A stretch of DNA of 64,000 nt from Sinomonas cellulolyticus (lineage in GTDB: Bacteria > Actinomycetota > Actinomycetes > Actinomycetales > Micrococcaceae), in NCBI RefSeq assembly GCF_014656475.1, contig NZ_BNCM01000011.1:62001-126000 (forward strand), given 5' to 3'. Shown here in pieces: positions 1 through 8,294 of this stretch. The translations under genes and the position numbers were made by a program. How positions within the stretch are numbered: the first letter of the stretch is position 1; every line of letters begins with the position of its first letter. The notes below the pieces were generated by a model. That model was not told where the DNA came from. It saw only the letters and a list, made by a program, of their open reading frames with translations, and made no database searches.

Positions 1-1131
1 CTCCTGCTGCAGCCCGTGGTGTGCCTGCGGGGGGCGGAGGCTGCGGGCGTGTTCTACGACCCCCACAACTTCAGCCGGGAGCATTCGGCGCCGCGCAGTG
101 CCCAGCACCTCCTCCAGGACGAGGGCAGCGTGCAGACCCTCACGGGGCTGGCCCACCACCGGCGCAAGCGGCTCTTCCTCGACCAGCTCTCCAAGAGCTC
201 CGAGCAGCGCCTCGCGGACATCTTCGCGGAGGGCTTCGACGCGGCACTGAGCAGGCCGGACCGCCGGCGGTTCAGGGTCGACAGCGACATCCGGGCCGTC
301 CTGACCGCGGCAGCACTGCGCTGGGCGGGCCTCGAGGCGCCGCGCGCCGTCGTGGAGCTCCGGGCCGAGGAATTCGGCCTCATGGTGGAGCGGGCGGCTT
401 CGCTGGGGCCACCGAACTGGAAGGCACGACGGCGGCGGGTCGCCACCGAGCGCTGGGCCGCCGAGCAGGTCCGGACACTGCGGGAGAGTGACGGCGCCGC
501 GGACGGCGGGAGCCCGGCGTCCGCCGTCGCCCATCACCGCGACGACAGCGGCGAGCTCCTGCCCGAACCCGTCGCGGCGGTCGAGCTGCTCAACCTGCTC
601 CGGCCGGTGGTCGCGGTCGGGCGGTTCATGGCGTTTGCCGTCCTGGCACTCATCCAGCGCCCGCTCTGGCGCGCCAGACTCGCCGAAGGAGACCCGGAGG
701 ACGAACTCCTCTTCGCCCAGGAGGTGCGGCGCTACTTCCCCTTCTTCCCGCTCGTGGGCGGGACGGCGGCGCGGAGCTTCGACTGGCATGGCCACCAGTT
801 CAGAGCAGGTGACACAGCCCTGCTCGACCTGTACGGCACCAACCATGACGCGCGGGTGTGGCACGACCCGGAGAGCTTCGACCCCGACCGCTTCCGCTGG
901 TGGAGGCCCGACCCACACACCCTCGTGCCGCAAGGCGGCGGCGACGTCGTCACGGGCCACCGGTGCCCCGGCGAGGGCGCAACCCTCGGCCTCATCGGCG
1001 CCGCGGCACGCGTGGTCGGCCGGCACCCCGAGTTCGAGGCCCGGATCCAGGACCTTGCGGTCGACCTCCGCCACATCCCGGCCGCCCCGAAGAGCGGCGT
1101 GGTGCTGACGCGGAGGACACCCGGTTCCTGA
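1..1131 (+). CDS. CYP152-type cytochrome P450 (fatty-acid peroxygenase), 5' end outside the window
   Basis: The frame is open from base 1, so the N-terminus lies upstream; 376 residues are visible against about 420 for the family. The heme-ligand loop reads GHRCPGEG with the thiolate Cys codon at 964-966, the CYP152 form of the motif. The I-helix segment ELLNLLRPVV has the Arg-Pro pair that replaces the usual acid-alcohol pair and binds the substrate carboxylate in P450BSbeta/SPalpha/OleT. Family members use H2O2 to alpha- or beta-hydroxylate or decarboxylate fatty acids without redox partners. Which reaction applies here cannot be told, because the N-terminal substrate-pocket residue is missing. 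It stands alone before a hairpin at 1180-1206. Confidence 0.93.
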   Translation, partial: LLLQPVVCLRGAEAAGVFYDPHNFSREHSAPRSAQHLLQDEGSVQTLTGLAHHRRKRLFLDQLSKSSEQRLADIFAEGFDAALSRPDRRRFRVDSDIRAVLTAAALRWAGLEAPRAVVELRAEEFGLMVERAASLGPPNWKARRRRVATERWAAEQVRTLRESDGAADGGSPASAVAHHRDDSGELLPEPVAAVELLNLLRPVVAVGRFMAFAVLALIQRPLWRARLAEGDPEDELLFAQEVRRYFPFFPLVGGTAARSFDWHGHQFRAGDTALLDLYGTNHDARVWHDPESFDPDRFRWWRPDPHTLVPQGGGDVVTGHRCPGEGATLGLIGAAARVVGRHPEFEARIQDLAVDLRHIPAAPKSGVVLTRRTPGS

Positions 1132-1179
1132 GGGACTCACCGTGGGCCTGCACCTCCCCGACCCGCGCATGAGAATCAC

Positions 1180-1206
1180 AACCTGTCAACAGCCGCTTGA
1201 CAGGTT
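1180..1206. promoter_or_regulatory. perfect 10-bp inverted repeat between the P450 gene and the secreted-protein gene
   Basis: The arms AACCTGTCAA and TTGACAGGTT flank a 7-base loop. No T-run follows on either side, so an intrinsic terminator is only weakly supported. The right arm contains TTGACA, so it may instead be an operator over the -35 of the gene at 1273. Confidence 0.45.
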
Positions 1207-1272
1207 GGCAGACCACCATGGTGAGACACCCTCGCGGCATACAGCGCCGCGGACCACTCTGGAGGCACCCAC

Positions 1273-1974
1273 ATGAAGATCACCCACCGCATCACCTATG
1301 CCGCGGCGTCCGCGGTCGCCGTCGCCGGACTCATCGGCGGCGGTGCAGCGATCGCCAACGCGGCCTCGACGCCAAGTCCCTCGCCGTCGTCGACCGGTTC
1401 CACGGACTCCGGCATGGCCAAGGGCCACGGCCGGGGGGCCGACCAGCACACGGCGGCGACGGCTGACGAAACGGCCAAGGTCACGGCCGCCATCAAGGCA
1501 AAGGACGCGAACGCCCAGGTCTCGAAGGTCGTGAAGGACGAGGACGGCTCGTTCGACGCCATGGCGACGACCAACGGCACCACCGTGCACTACAAGGTCA
1601 GCGCCGACTACGCAACCGTCACGGAGCACACCCGCGCCGGGCACGGAGGGGGCGCACACGGCCACGGCCAGCAGGCAGCCCTGAGCAGCGACGAGCTCGC
1701 CAAGGTCACCGCCGCGATCAAGGCGAAGGACTCGGCCGCCACGGTCGAGAAGTCGTGGAAGGACTCTGACGGATCGTTCGACGTCGTCGCCAGCTCCAAC
1801 GGCACGATGGTCAAGTACGAGGTCAGCGCCGACTACTCGACGGTCACCGCGGACGCGAATTTCCACCACGGCCAGGGGCACCACGGCGCCCAGTCCGGCT
1901 CGGGCACCCAGTCCGGCTCGGGCACCCAGTCCGGCTCGGGCACCTCCAGCCCCAGCGGTTCGACCCAGAGCTGA
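1273..1974 (+). CDS. secreted protein with two PepSY-like repeats
   Basis: 233 residues. The start has GGAGG at 1260-1264, 8 bases upstream. A Sec signal peptide is evident: basic MKITHR, an Ala/Val/Gly hydrophobic core, and a probable cut after ANA near residue 35. Two similar units of about 70 residues follow. Each begins with ...TAAIKAKD, continues with an acidic DEDGSFD or DSDGSFD turn, and ends in a KVSADY/EVSADY strand with TVT, as in PepSY-like folds. The tail is a Ser/Gly/Thr linker made of a tandem QSGSGT unit (18-bp repeats around 1890-1945). PepSY domains are often inhibitory or sensory extracytoplasmic modules; the partner is unknown. Confidence 0.85.
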   Translation: MKITHRITYAAASAVAVAGLIGGGAAIANAASTPSPSPSSTGSTDSGMAKGHGRGADQHTAATADETAKVTAAIKAKDANAQVSKVVKDEDGSFDAMATTNGTTVHYKVSADYATVTEHTRAGHGGGAHGHGQQAALSSDELAKVTAAIKAKDSAATVEKSWKDSDGSFDVVASSNGTMVKYEVSADYSTVTADANFHHGQGHHGAQSGSGTQSGSGTQSGSGTSSPSGSTQS

Positions 1975-2000
1975 CCGGGCCGCCCAGGGCTGAGACCCGT

Positions 2001-2040
2001 CGTGCCGCTCCCCGGGCTGCCCGGGGAGCGGCACGGTTTT
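2001..2040 (+). terminator. rho-independent terminator after the PepSY-like gene
   Basis: A perfect 15-bp stem (2001-2015 with 2021-2035) and a 5-base loop are followed by GTTTT. It sits 27 bases after the stop at 1974 and could also stop leftward transcripts from the next gene. Confidence 0.9.
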
Positions 2041-2060
2041 CATATCCGGAGCGGCACGGC

Positions 2061-2240
2061 CTATCCGGGGAGCGGGACGTCCGGTGCGTCGTCCTCGCCG
2101 CCGTAGGCCTTCTCCTCGAGGTCCTTGGCCTTCGCATCACCCTTGTCCGAGGCGATGCCAGTGTCGTGCTGGAACCCGTCCAGCCGCTCCACATCGGGCT
2201 CTTCCTCGTCGGGACGAAGGCCCTTGGGCTGCTCGCTCAT
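2061..2240 (-). CDS. small acidic conserved hypothetical protein
   Basis: 59 residues, reading MSEQPKGLRPDEEEPD... and ending ...DDAPDVPLPG. The start is set by AGGAGG 5-6 bases upstream (reverse strand, about 2246-2251). It is strongly acidic and hydrophilic, with no transmembrane segment, signal peptide or cysteines, so it is probably cytoplasmic and disordered. Similar short acidic proteins are common in Micrococcaceae; I know of no function. It lies alone between the terminator at 2001-2040 and a palindrome at 2266-2285. Confidence 0.75.
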   Translation of the reverse strand: MSEQPKGLRPDEEEPDVERLDGFQHDTGIASDKGDAKAKDLEEKAYGGEDDAPDVPLPG

Positions 2241-2265
2241 CGCGTTCCTCCTCTGGTCGCTGGGG

Positions 2266-2285
2266 CCGGGCGCGGCCGCGCCCGG
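2266..2285. terminator. 20-bp perfect G+C palindrome, possible terminator of the aldo/keto reductase gene
   Basis: The arms CCGGGCGCGG and CCGCGCCCGG abut with no loop. It lies downstream (leftward) of the reductase stop at 2347. There is no T-run, so it could be a weak terminator or merely a G+C-rich palindrome. Confidence 0.35.
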
Positions 2286-2346
2286 ACTCGGTTCCCAGAC
2301 CCTACCCGCGAGCGGCGCGGGCGAACCTCACGGCGTACGGGCGGCC

Positions 2347-3378
2347 CTACCGGCCGCCCTCGATCTTGCGGCTGCGCTGCTCGAGGGCCTTGGCCCCGTA
2401 GGGGTAGGAGTCGTGCTCGGGGCCGCTGACGTCGGCCAGCTCGGCGGACTGCTCGGGAGTGAGGTGGAGCTCGACGGCCTTGAGGTTGTCGGCGAGCTGC
2501 TCCTGGGTGCGGGCGCCGAGGATCACCGACGTCACCGCGGGCTGGTCCGCGACCCACCGCAGCGCCACCTGGGCGTGCGAGACGCCATGGGCCTCGGCGA
2601 CCCGCCCGACCGCACCGATGATGTCCCAGGTCTTCTCCCGGGCGTTCCGGGGACCCCACGCCTCCATGCCGCGCTGCGGGTTCTCCCCCAGCCGGGTTGC
2701 GCCGGTCGGTTCGGTGTCTCGCCGGTACTTCCCGCTGAGCCAGCCCCCGCCGAGGGGAGACCACGGGAGGAGGCCAATCCCGGCGTCGAGCGCGGCGGGC
2801 ACAATCTCATCCTCGATCCCGCGGACGAGGAGGCTATACTGCGGCTGCAGCGTGACGGGAGCGGCCCAGCCGTGGGCCTTGGCCTCGTAGACGGCCTTGG
2901 TGAGCTGCCAGCCCGTGTAGTTGGAGAAGCCGTAGTAGCCGATCTTGCCGGCGGTGACGGCGTCGTCGAGGAACCGCAGCGTCTCCTCGATCGGGGTGTA
3001 CGGATCCCACGCGTGCATCTGGTAGAGGTCGATGTGCTCCACGCCCAGCCGGCGCAGCGACGCGTCGAGCGCGGTGCGCAGGTGGCGGCGGGACGTGCCG
3101 AGGTCGTTCGGGCCGGACCCCATGGGGAAGCGGGCCTTTGTCGCGACGACCATCGCCTCACGGCGGCCGGAACCGCCCGCGAGCCACCGCCCCACGATCT
3201 CCTCCGACACCCCGTGGGTGTAGACGTCCGCAGTGTCGATGAAGGTGCCGCCCGCGTCGGCATAGTCATCGAGGATTGCATGGGAGGTCGCCTCGTCTGC
3301 TTCGGCGCCGAACGTCATGGTGCCGAGCGCGAAGGCGGAGACGACGGCCCCGCTGCATCCCAGTGTGCGGTATTCCAT
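2347..3378 (-). CDS. aldo/keto reductase (AKR, Tas/YghZ-like)
   Basis: 343 residues, the full length of the AKR (alpha/beta)8 barrel. The start has GGGAG about 6 bases upstream. The catalytic tetrad is visible: Asp and Tyr in FIDTADVYTHG, Lys in VVATKARF, His in YQMHAWDP. The C-terminal region ending SVILGARTQEQLADNL is the usual NADPH-site segment. The predicted activity is NADPH-dependent reduction of aldehydes or ketones; the substrate is unknown. It lies downstream of the TetR/efflux pair, same strand, with an imperfect hairpin between. Confidence 0.93.
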   Translation of the reverse strand: MEYRTLGCSGAVVSAFALGTMTFGAEADEATSHAILDDYADAGGTFIDTADVYTHGVSEEIVGRWLAGGSGRREAMVVATKARFPMGSGPNDLGTSRRHLRTALDASLRRLGVEHIDLYQMHAWDPYTPIEETLRFLDDAVTAGKIGYYGFSNYTGWQLTKAVYEAKAHGWAAPVTLQPQYSLLVRGIEDEIVPAALDAGIGLLPWSPLGGGWLSGKYRRDTEPTGATRLGENPQRGMEAWGPRNAREKTWDIIGAVGRVAEAHGVSHAQVALRWVADQPAVTSVILGARTQEQLADNLKAVELHLTPEQSAELADVSGPEHDSYPYGAKALEQRSRKIEGGR

Positions 3379-3383
3379 GGATA

Positions 3384-3425
3384 CTCCCTAGGTCGGGGGG
3401 ATGGTCGCACCCCAGCCTAGGAGGA
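3384..3425. promoter_or_regulatory. imperfect inverted repeat between tetR and the aldo/keto reductase
   Basis: CTCC(C)TAGG followed by a G-run pairs with a C-run and CCTAGGAG, with small bulges, around a loop of about 10 bases. It starts 6 bases upstream of the reductase start, so it could be a terminator for tetR or an operator for the reductase. Confidence 0.35.
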
Positions 3426-3446
3426 GGCCTCGGGCCGCGGAACCCC

Positions 3447-4046
3447 TCAGCCGTGCGATCCCGCAGCGCACAGCAACGCCACAGTCTCACGGAGGTCCTC
3501 GGCGGTGGCCCGCCCTGGGCCACCGCGCGAGTATCCCGTATCGGCGTGCAGCATGAGCGCCGCGAACACGAGCGCCACCGCGAGGCGCGCCTGGTCCGGC
3601 GAGGTGCGCTGCTCGGCAAGGCCGATCACGGCGTTGCGCGCTCCGGAGGACCACTGGTGCATTGCGGCGAGGAGATCCGGTTCGAACCCCATGAGCTTCT
3701 TGATTCGCGGGATGTCGCCCTCAGGGCCACTCACAATCCCCGCCACGAGGGCGCACAGGTCCTCCACGAGGGTTCCGCGCCCCTCGAGGAACCGTTCCCT
3801 GAGCTCCTCGCTGAGGGGACGGTCGGGGATCCCGAGCGTTGCCGCGGCCTTGGAGGGGAAGTAGTTGAAGAAGGTCCTCTCGGAGATGCCCGCGGCCGCG
3901 CAGATGTCCCCGACCGTCACCTGCGCGAGGCCGCGTTCGAGCGCGAGGGCCAGCGCGGCGTCGTGGATCGCACGCCGCGTGCGCTGCTTCTTCCGTTCAC
4001 GCAGCGAGGGGCCAGCGCCCTCGTCGAGGACCTCCACCTCACTCAC
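3447..4046 (-). CDS. TetR-family regulator, probable repressor of the adjacent efflux gene
   Basis: 199 residues with a GTG start overlapping the stop of the efflux gene by 4 bases (GTGA), so the two are translationally coupled. The N-terminal HTH spans about residues 13-60 with the typical ISERTFFNYFPSK recognition helix. The C-terminal ligand-binding region is helical. TetR proteins paired this way normally repress the transporter and themselves until a substrate binds; the dyad at 6201-6232 is the likely operator. Confidence 0.92.
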   Translation of the reverse strand: MSEVEVLDEGAGPSLRERKKQRTRRAIHDAALALALERGLAQVTVGDICAAAGISERTFFNYFPSKAAATLGIPDRPLSEELRERFLEGRGTLVEDLCALVAGIVSGPEGDIPRIKKLMGFEPDLLAAMHQWSSGARNAVIGLAEQRTSPDQARLAVALVFAALMLHADTGYSRGGPGRATAEDLRETVALLCAAGSHG

Positions 4047-6151
4047 CCCTTCTGGACCCGGATCACGCCCGTGTCGGGACCGGTCGGCGAGCCGGCCTCG
4101 GCGGCCGCCAGAGCGGCGTCGGACTCGAGGTCCTCGGCGGTCTTGGCGGCATCGGCCTGCTCCTGCAGCGCCGAGCGGGCACGCAGCGGTGGCACCTTGA
4201 AGAACCAGGAGAGGATGAAGGCGAGCAGGATCACGCCGAATCCGACCCAGTAGATGCTGACCGCGGACTGATTGAAGCCGACCATGAACGGCTTGGTGAG
4301 CCGGGCGTCGGCACCCTTGAGGAACGAGGTGTCGGAGGTGCTCGAGGAGGTCGAGCTGCTTGAGGAGCCTTCCTTGAGCTTGTCGATCATGGTCGGCACG
4401 AGCTTGTTCACGATCGCGCCGCGCTGGGAGGCGTCGGCGTAGTCCACCTCGAGGCGGCCGTTGACCACGGAGGCGCCCGCCTTCTGCGACGCGGCCTGAA
4501 GCGCGGCCTGCTCGGCGGCGGGCTTCGCTGCCGCAACCTGGGCGTCGATGACGCCCTGCGCGGCCGACGCCGGGATCGCACCGGCGGCGACCTGCTTCTG
4601 GACGGCGGCCGTCACCTGCTGGGTGACCGCCTGGTCGGCGGCCTGCTTGGCCGCGGCCGTGCCCTGGTCGAGGCCGGACTGCACCTGCTCCTTGACCGGG
4701 GTGACGATCGGGTTCCAGAGCTGGTTCATGACGCCCTGATTGGCCGGGTCGTTGGCGACCGACGGGGTCAGGGCGGCGTCGATCGCGCTCGTGAGGTTGT
4801 CCTTGTCCTGCATCGCGGTGGAGATGTTCGTGGGCATCGTCGCGAAGAGGACGGACAGCAGCACAGCTGTGCCCATCGTGCCGCCGATCTGGCGGAAGAA
4901 CGTCGCGGAGCTCGTGGCGACGCCCATGTCCTTGGGCGCCACGGAGTTCTGCGAGGCGAGGACGAGGGACTGCATGAGCTGGCCGAGGCCGAGGCCGATG
5001 AGGAACATGGCGCCCATGAGGTAGATGAGGGGCTTGTCGATGGTCATGCCGGTCAGGACGACGTACCCCGCCGCCATGAACGCCGTGCCGAGGATCGGGA
5101 AGATGCGGTACTTGCCCGTCCTCGAGACAAGCTGGCCGGAGGTGATCGAGGCGATCATGAGGCCGCCGATCATGGGCAGCGTCGCAAAGCCGGACTCGGT
5201 CGGGGTCAGACCCGTGACGATCTGCAGGTACAGCGGCAGGGTCAGCATCGCACCGAACATGGCGAACCCGACGAGGAAGCCGAGCACAGTGGCCATCGAG
5301 AACGTGTGGGAGTGGAACAGCCGCAGCGGGATGATCGCGTCCGGGCCCATGGCCCGCTCGATGAGGATGAACGCGATGAGGCCCACGCCCCCGACTACGA
5401 AGCACGTGATCGAGGCGGCCGATCCCCAGCCCCACTCGCGGCCCTGTTCGGCCACGAGGAGGAGCGGCACGAGGGTGACGATGACCGCGGTGGCGCCCCA
5501 CCAGTCGATGCGCGGTGCGGCGTGCTTGTGGAACCGGGGCAGGTGCAGGAAGGAGAGCACCATGAGCAGCGCGATGATGCCGATGGGCACGTTGATGAGG
5601 AACACCCAGCGCCAGCCGGGAATCCAGAGGATCTCGCTCGCGTCGGAGAACACGCCGCCGATCAGGGGGCCGACCACCGAGGAGACGCCGAAGACGGCGA
5701 GGAAGAAGCCCTGGTACTTGGCGCGCTCCCGGGGGGCGAGGATGTCGCCCATGATGGCCAGCGGCAGCGACATGAGCGCACCGGCGCCGATGCCCTGGAA
5801 GGCCCGGAAGCCGGCGAGCATGATCATCGAGGTCGAGAACGAGGACAGGAATGAGCCCAGGATGAACACGCCCAGGCCGAAGATGTACAGCGGGCGCCGG
5901 CCGAAGATGTCGGAGAGCTTGCCGTAGATCGGCGTCGCGATCGTCGAGGTGATCAGGTACGCGGTGGTGACCCACGCCTGCTGGTCGAGGCCGTGGAGAT
6001 CATCTCCGATCGTGCGGATCGCGGTGCCGACCACGGTCTGGTCGAGCGAGGACAGGAACATGCCGGACATGAGGGCGTAGATGACCAGCATGATCTGGCG
6101 CTGGGTCATCACTTCGTTCGACGGCGCGGTGCTTGCCGCTGCTTGAGACAT
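4043..6151 (-). CDS. DHA2-family (EmrB/QacA type) drug:proton antiporter, MFS
   Basis: 702 residues, longer than the usual 480-530. The 14-TM DHA2 core starts around residue 20 with FLSSLDQTVVGTA and TAYLITSTIATPIYGKLSD (motif A, GKLSDIFGRRP). Before the last TM there is an Ala/Gln/Lys-rich extracytoplasmic insert of about 180 residues (roughly 430-610), common in actinobacterial DHA2 exporters. The cytoplasmic tail is acidic. The predicted role is export of hydrophobic or cationic compounds driven by the proton gradient. tetR follows with a 4-base overlap. The start codon has no strong Shine-Dalgarno. Confidence 0.93.
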   Translation of the reverse strand: MSQAAASTAPSNEVMTQRQIMLVIYALMSGMFLSSLDQTVVGTAIRTIGDDLHGLDQQAWVTTAYLITSTIATPIYGKLSDIFGRRPLYIFGLGVFILGSFLSSFSTSMIMLAGFRAFQGIGAGALMSLPLAIMGDILAPRERAKYQGFFLAVFGVSSVVGPLIGGVFSDASEILWIPGWRWVFLINVPIGIIALLMVLSFLHLPRFHKHAAPRIDWWGATAVIVTLVPLLLVAEQGREWGWGSAASITCFVVGGVGLIAFILIERAMGPDAIIPLRLFHSHTFSMATVLGFLVGFAMFGAMLTLPLYLQIVTGLTPTESGFATLPMIGGLMIASITSGQLVSRTGKYRIFPILGTAFMAAGYVVLTGMTIDKPLIYLMGAMFLIGLGLGQLMQSLVLASQNSVAPKDMGVATSSATFFRQIGGTMGTAVLLSVLFATMPTNISTAMQDKDNLTSAIDAALTPSVANDPANQGVMNQLWNPIVTPVKEQVQSGLDQGTAAAKQAADQAVTQQVTAAVQKQVAAGAIPASAAQGVIDAQVAAAKPAAEQAALQAASQKAGASVVNGRLEVDYADASQRGAIVNKLVPTMIDKLKEGSSSSSTSSSTSDTSFLKGADARLTKPFMVGFNQSAVSIYWVGFGVILLAFILSWFFKVPPLRARSALQEQADAAKTAEDLESDAALAAAEAGSPTGPDTGVIRVQKG

Positions 6152-6200
6152 GGGGGGCGTCCGACTCTCTGGAAAGGGGGTGTTGTTGGCCGAGGCAACT

Positions 6201-6232
6201 TTGCAGACTCCGCAAGTTTACACAGTCTGCAA
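6201..6232. promoter_or_regulatory. candidate TetR operator upstream of the efflux gene
   Basis: Perfect 9-bp arms TTGCAGACT (6201-6209) and AGTCTGCAA (6224-6232) are 14 bases apart. It lies 50 bases upstream of the efflux start in the only promoter-sized gap of this operon. Confidence 0.65.
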
Positions 6233-6265
6233 GAATCGGGACCCTCCAGAGAGCTGTGACTTCCC

Positions 6266-6604
6266 CTACTCTTCGTCAATCCGCTTGAGCAGGTCCCCGA
6301 GGGCCTCGCGGATCTCATCGTGGTCGTACTGCGAGGCGCGGCTCTCGCCGGAGATCACGGCGCAGCGGTGGACCTTCCGCAGGTCGCTGAACGGGAACTT
6401 GTAGCGCGACTTGGTGCCGGACTCGTCCTCGTCCACGCCGAGGAACCAGCGCGAGTACTCGCCCTCCCCGTGGGCGTCCAGGTACTCGCTGAGCTCCTTC
6501 GCCGACGGCGCGTGCTCGCTCCAGTCGTCACGGGAGTCGCGTTCCACCTTGCCGTCGCGGATGAGCTTCTTCGCGTTCTCGTACGCCTTCTGGTTCAGCT
6601 TCAC
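6266..6604 (-). CDS. conserved hypothetical protein
   Basis: 112 residues beginning at a GTG (VKLNQKAYENAKKL...) preceded by GGAAGGAGGG about 5 bases away. A frame extension to 6649 lacks a ribosome-binding site and was not used. It is charged, with no signal peptide or TM; the central part includes RWFLGVDEDE and YKFPFSDLRKVHRCA. It looks like the small actinobacterial protein family often annotated only as hypothetical. I do not recognise a function. It ends just before the efflux promoter region and is transcribed toward it. Confidence 0.8.
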   Translation of the reverse strand: MKLNQKAYENAKKLIRDGKVERDSRDDWSEHAPSAKELSEYLDAHGEGEYSRWFLGVDEDESGTKSRYKFPFSDLRKVHRCAVISGESRASQYDHDEIREALGDLLKRIDEE

Positions 6605-6699
6605 GCCTGCCCTCCTTCCGCTCACGACGCCGGTGCGGCGCCGCCTCACGCGGGTGAGGATTACCCGCCGCCGGGCCCACGAACCGCGGCGATGAGGCC

Positions 6700-7515
6700 T
6701 CAGCTCGCTTCTTCTTCATCGGCGAGGCCGCCCAGACGAGCCGGACGGTCGAGGGATACGACGCGAACCTGTACGCCGGCGCCTTCGAAGAGTGCAACCT
6801 GGTCGGCGTCGGCGGCGGCGTCGGTGACCAGGGTCCACGGAAGCGGCAGGCGCACCCACGCGTGGAACGGGCGCCGGCCGAGCTTGCTCGAATCGGCGAG
6901 GACGTACACCTTCGCACCCCTGCGTGCCATGAGCTCTTTGAGCCGGGTCTGGGTTTGGTCAGCCTCGCAGATTCCGTCATCGTGGGTGACGGCGTCAGCG
7001 CCGAGGAAGACCCTGTCGAAGGTCATGCGCTCGAGTGCAGCTTCGGCCAGAGGGCCGACGAAGGTCTGGCTGACGCTGCGGAGCCGGCCCCCAAGGCAGT
7101 CGACGTTGATGCCCGAGGAGTCCGCGAGCTCCTGGACCGTGTTCAGCGCTGGGGTGGTCACCGTCAGATTCCCGTGGGTCCTGAGGGCGTGGGCCAATGC
7201 CCCGACCGTGGAGCCCCCGTCGAGGAGGATGGACTCGCCAGGCTGGACCTGCGCCGCTGCCCACTGGGCAATCGCCTGCTTCTCCTCGAAGGCCTCGCCG
7301 ATCCGCTGGCGCAGGGACGCCTCGGGGTGCGCGCCGATCGCGAGGGCGCCGCCGTAGGTCCTGGCGAGCTTGCCCTCGTCGTTCAGGAGCGCGAGGTCCC
7401 TGCGGATCGTGGAGGCCGTCACGTTGAACCGCTGCGAGAGCTCCTCGACCGAGGTCAGCCCGGCGGTGGTGGCAAGGCGGTAGATCTCTTCTCGCCGGGC
7501 CTTCGCCGTCGTCAT
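6700..7515 (-). CDS. DeoR-family transcriptional regulator
   Basis: 271 residues; the start at 7515 has GAAGGGGA 5 bases upstream. The N-terminal DeoR HTH covers about residues 5-58 (RREEIYRLA, then TASTIRRDLALLNDEGKL). The C-terminal sugar-phosphate sensor domain has the family signature FLGADAV...DGICEAD and VYVLADSSKLG. DeoR proteins usually repress sugar catabolic operons until bound by a phosphorylated intermediate. It is the last gene of the leftward acid-sugar set; the inverted repeat at 11466-11505 is its likely operator. Confidence 0.93.
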   Translation of the reverse strand: MTTAKARREEIYRLATTAGLTSVEELSQRFNVTASTIRRDLALLNDEGKLARTYGGALAIGAHPEASLRQRIGEAFEEKQAIAQWAAAQVQPGESILLDGGSTVGALAHALRTHGNLTVTTPALNTVQELADSSGINVDCLGGRLRSVSQTFVGPLAEAALERMTFDRVFLGADAVTHDDGICEADQTQTRLKELMARRGAKVYVLADSSKLGRRPFHAWVRLPLPWTLVTDAAADADQVALFEGAGVQVRVVSLDRPARLGGLADEEEAS

Positions 7516-7613
7516 CCGGATCCCCTTCGCCTCGCGTGGGCGCATCGGCTCGACACTGAGCGGGCGCCTCCCCTCATCGTAGCGAGTGGTGCGCCGGGGC
7601 CGCGGTGCGCGTG

Positions 7614-8294
7614 CTATAGCGACGACCCTGCGCAGATGACGTAGTCCTGTCCCGTGATCGAGGCCCCGTGGGGCCCGACGAGGAAGCCTACGAGTGTCGC
7701 CACATCGTCCGGGTCGACGAGGCTCCCGAGCGGGGTGGACACCGGGGGCACGCCAGCCCGCCTCGGGTCGGAGAGCATCGGAGTGTCGGTGGGACCCGGC
7801 GAGACCACGTTGACGGTGATGCGACGGGGGGCGAGCTCCTTGGCCCACGACCTCCCGAGTCCGAGGAGCGCTGCCTTGGTCGCGGAATAGTGGCTCTTGC
7901 CGGCGGCCCCAGCGGCGGTCCTGCTGCCGAGGAGCACAATCCGGCCGCCGTCCGCCATCGCGGGGACGAGCGAGTCCGCAAGGATGCTCGCCGCGCCGAC
8001 GTGCACGGCGAACATCTCCTGCAGGGCATCCGGGTCCAGGGCGCCGAGGCGGCCGGTGCGCTGGAGGCCTGCCGCGTGGACGAGGGCATCGACGGCGGGG
8101 AGGCCCGCGACCGAATGCTCGACCGAGCGCGGATCAGCGAGATCGGCGTGCCGCCAGCTGAAGCCGTCGCCGAGGTCGGTCTCCCTGCGGCTCAGCCCCG
8201 TAACGCGCCACCCTTCCGAGAGGAGACGGGCGGCGATGGCGCGCCCGATGCCTGAGCTGGAGCCGGTGACGACGGCGTGCCCCACCTCAGGCAT
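7614..8294 (-). CDS. short-chain dehydrogenase/reductase
   Basis: 226 residues, slightly short for the SDR family (about 250). The nucleotide-binding motif TGSSSGIG is at residues 10-17, the NNAG-equivalent is HAAG, and the catalytic triad is Ser (GSRTAAG), Tyr and Lys in YSATK. SPGPTDTPM follows. It overlaps the next gene upstream by 8 bases. Within this locus it is a candidate for oxidising or reducing an acid-sugar or lactone intermediate; the substrate is inferred from context only. Confidence 0.92.
   Translation of the reverse strand: MPEVGHAVVTGSSSGIGRAIAARLLSEGWRVTGLSRRETDLGDGFSWRHADLADPRSVEHSVAGLPAVDALVHAAGLQRTGRLGALDPDALQEMFAVHVGAASILADSLVPAMADGGRIVLLGSRTAAGAAGKSHYSATKAALLGLGRSWAKELAPRRITVNVVSPGPTDTPMLSDPRRAGVPPVSTPLGSLVDPDDVATLVGFLVGPHGASITGQDYVICAGSSL

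Noticed and set aside
2125..3420. Long plus-strand open frame opposite the aldo/keto reductase
   Set aside because: It mirrors the reductase on the minus strand, which has full family motifs and a ribosome site; the plus frame has no recognisable domain.
4047..5975. Single long frame covering tetR and most of the efflux gene
   Set aside because: Only the tetR part (3447-4046) has a HTH; the rest is an Arg/His/Pro-rich shadow of the efflux transporter.
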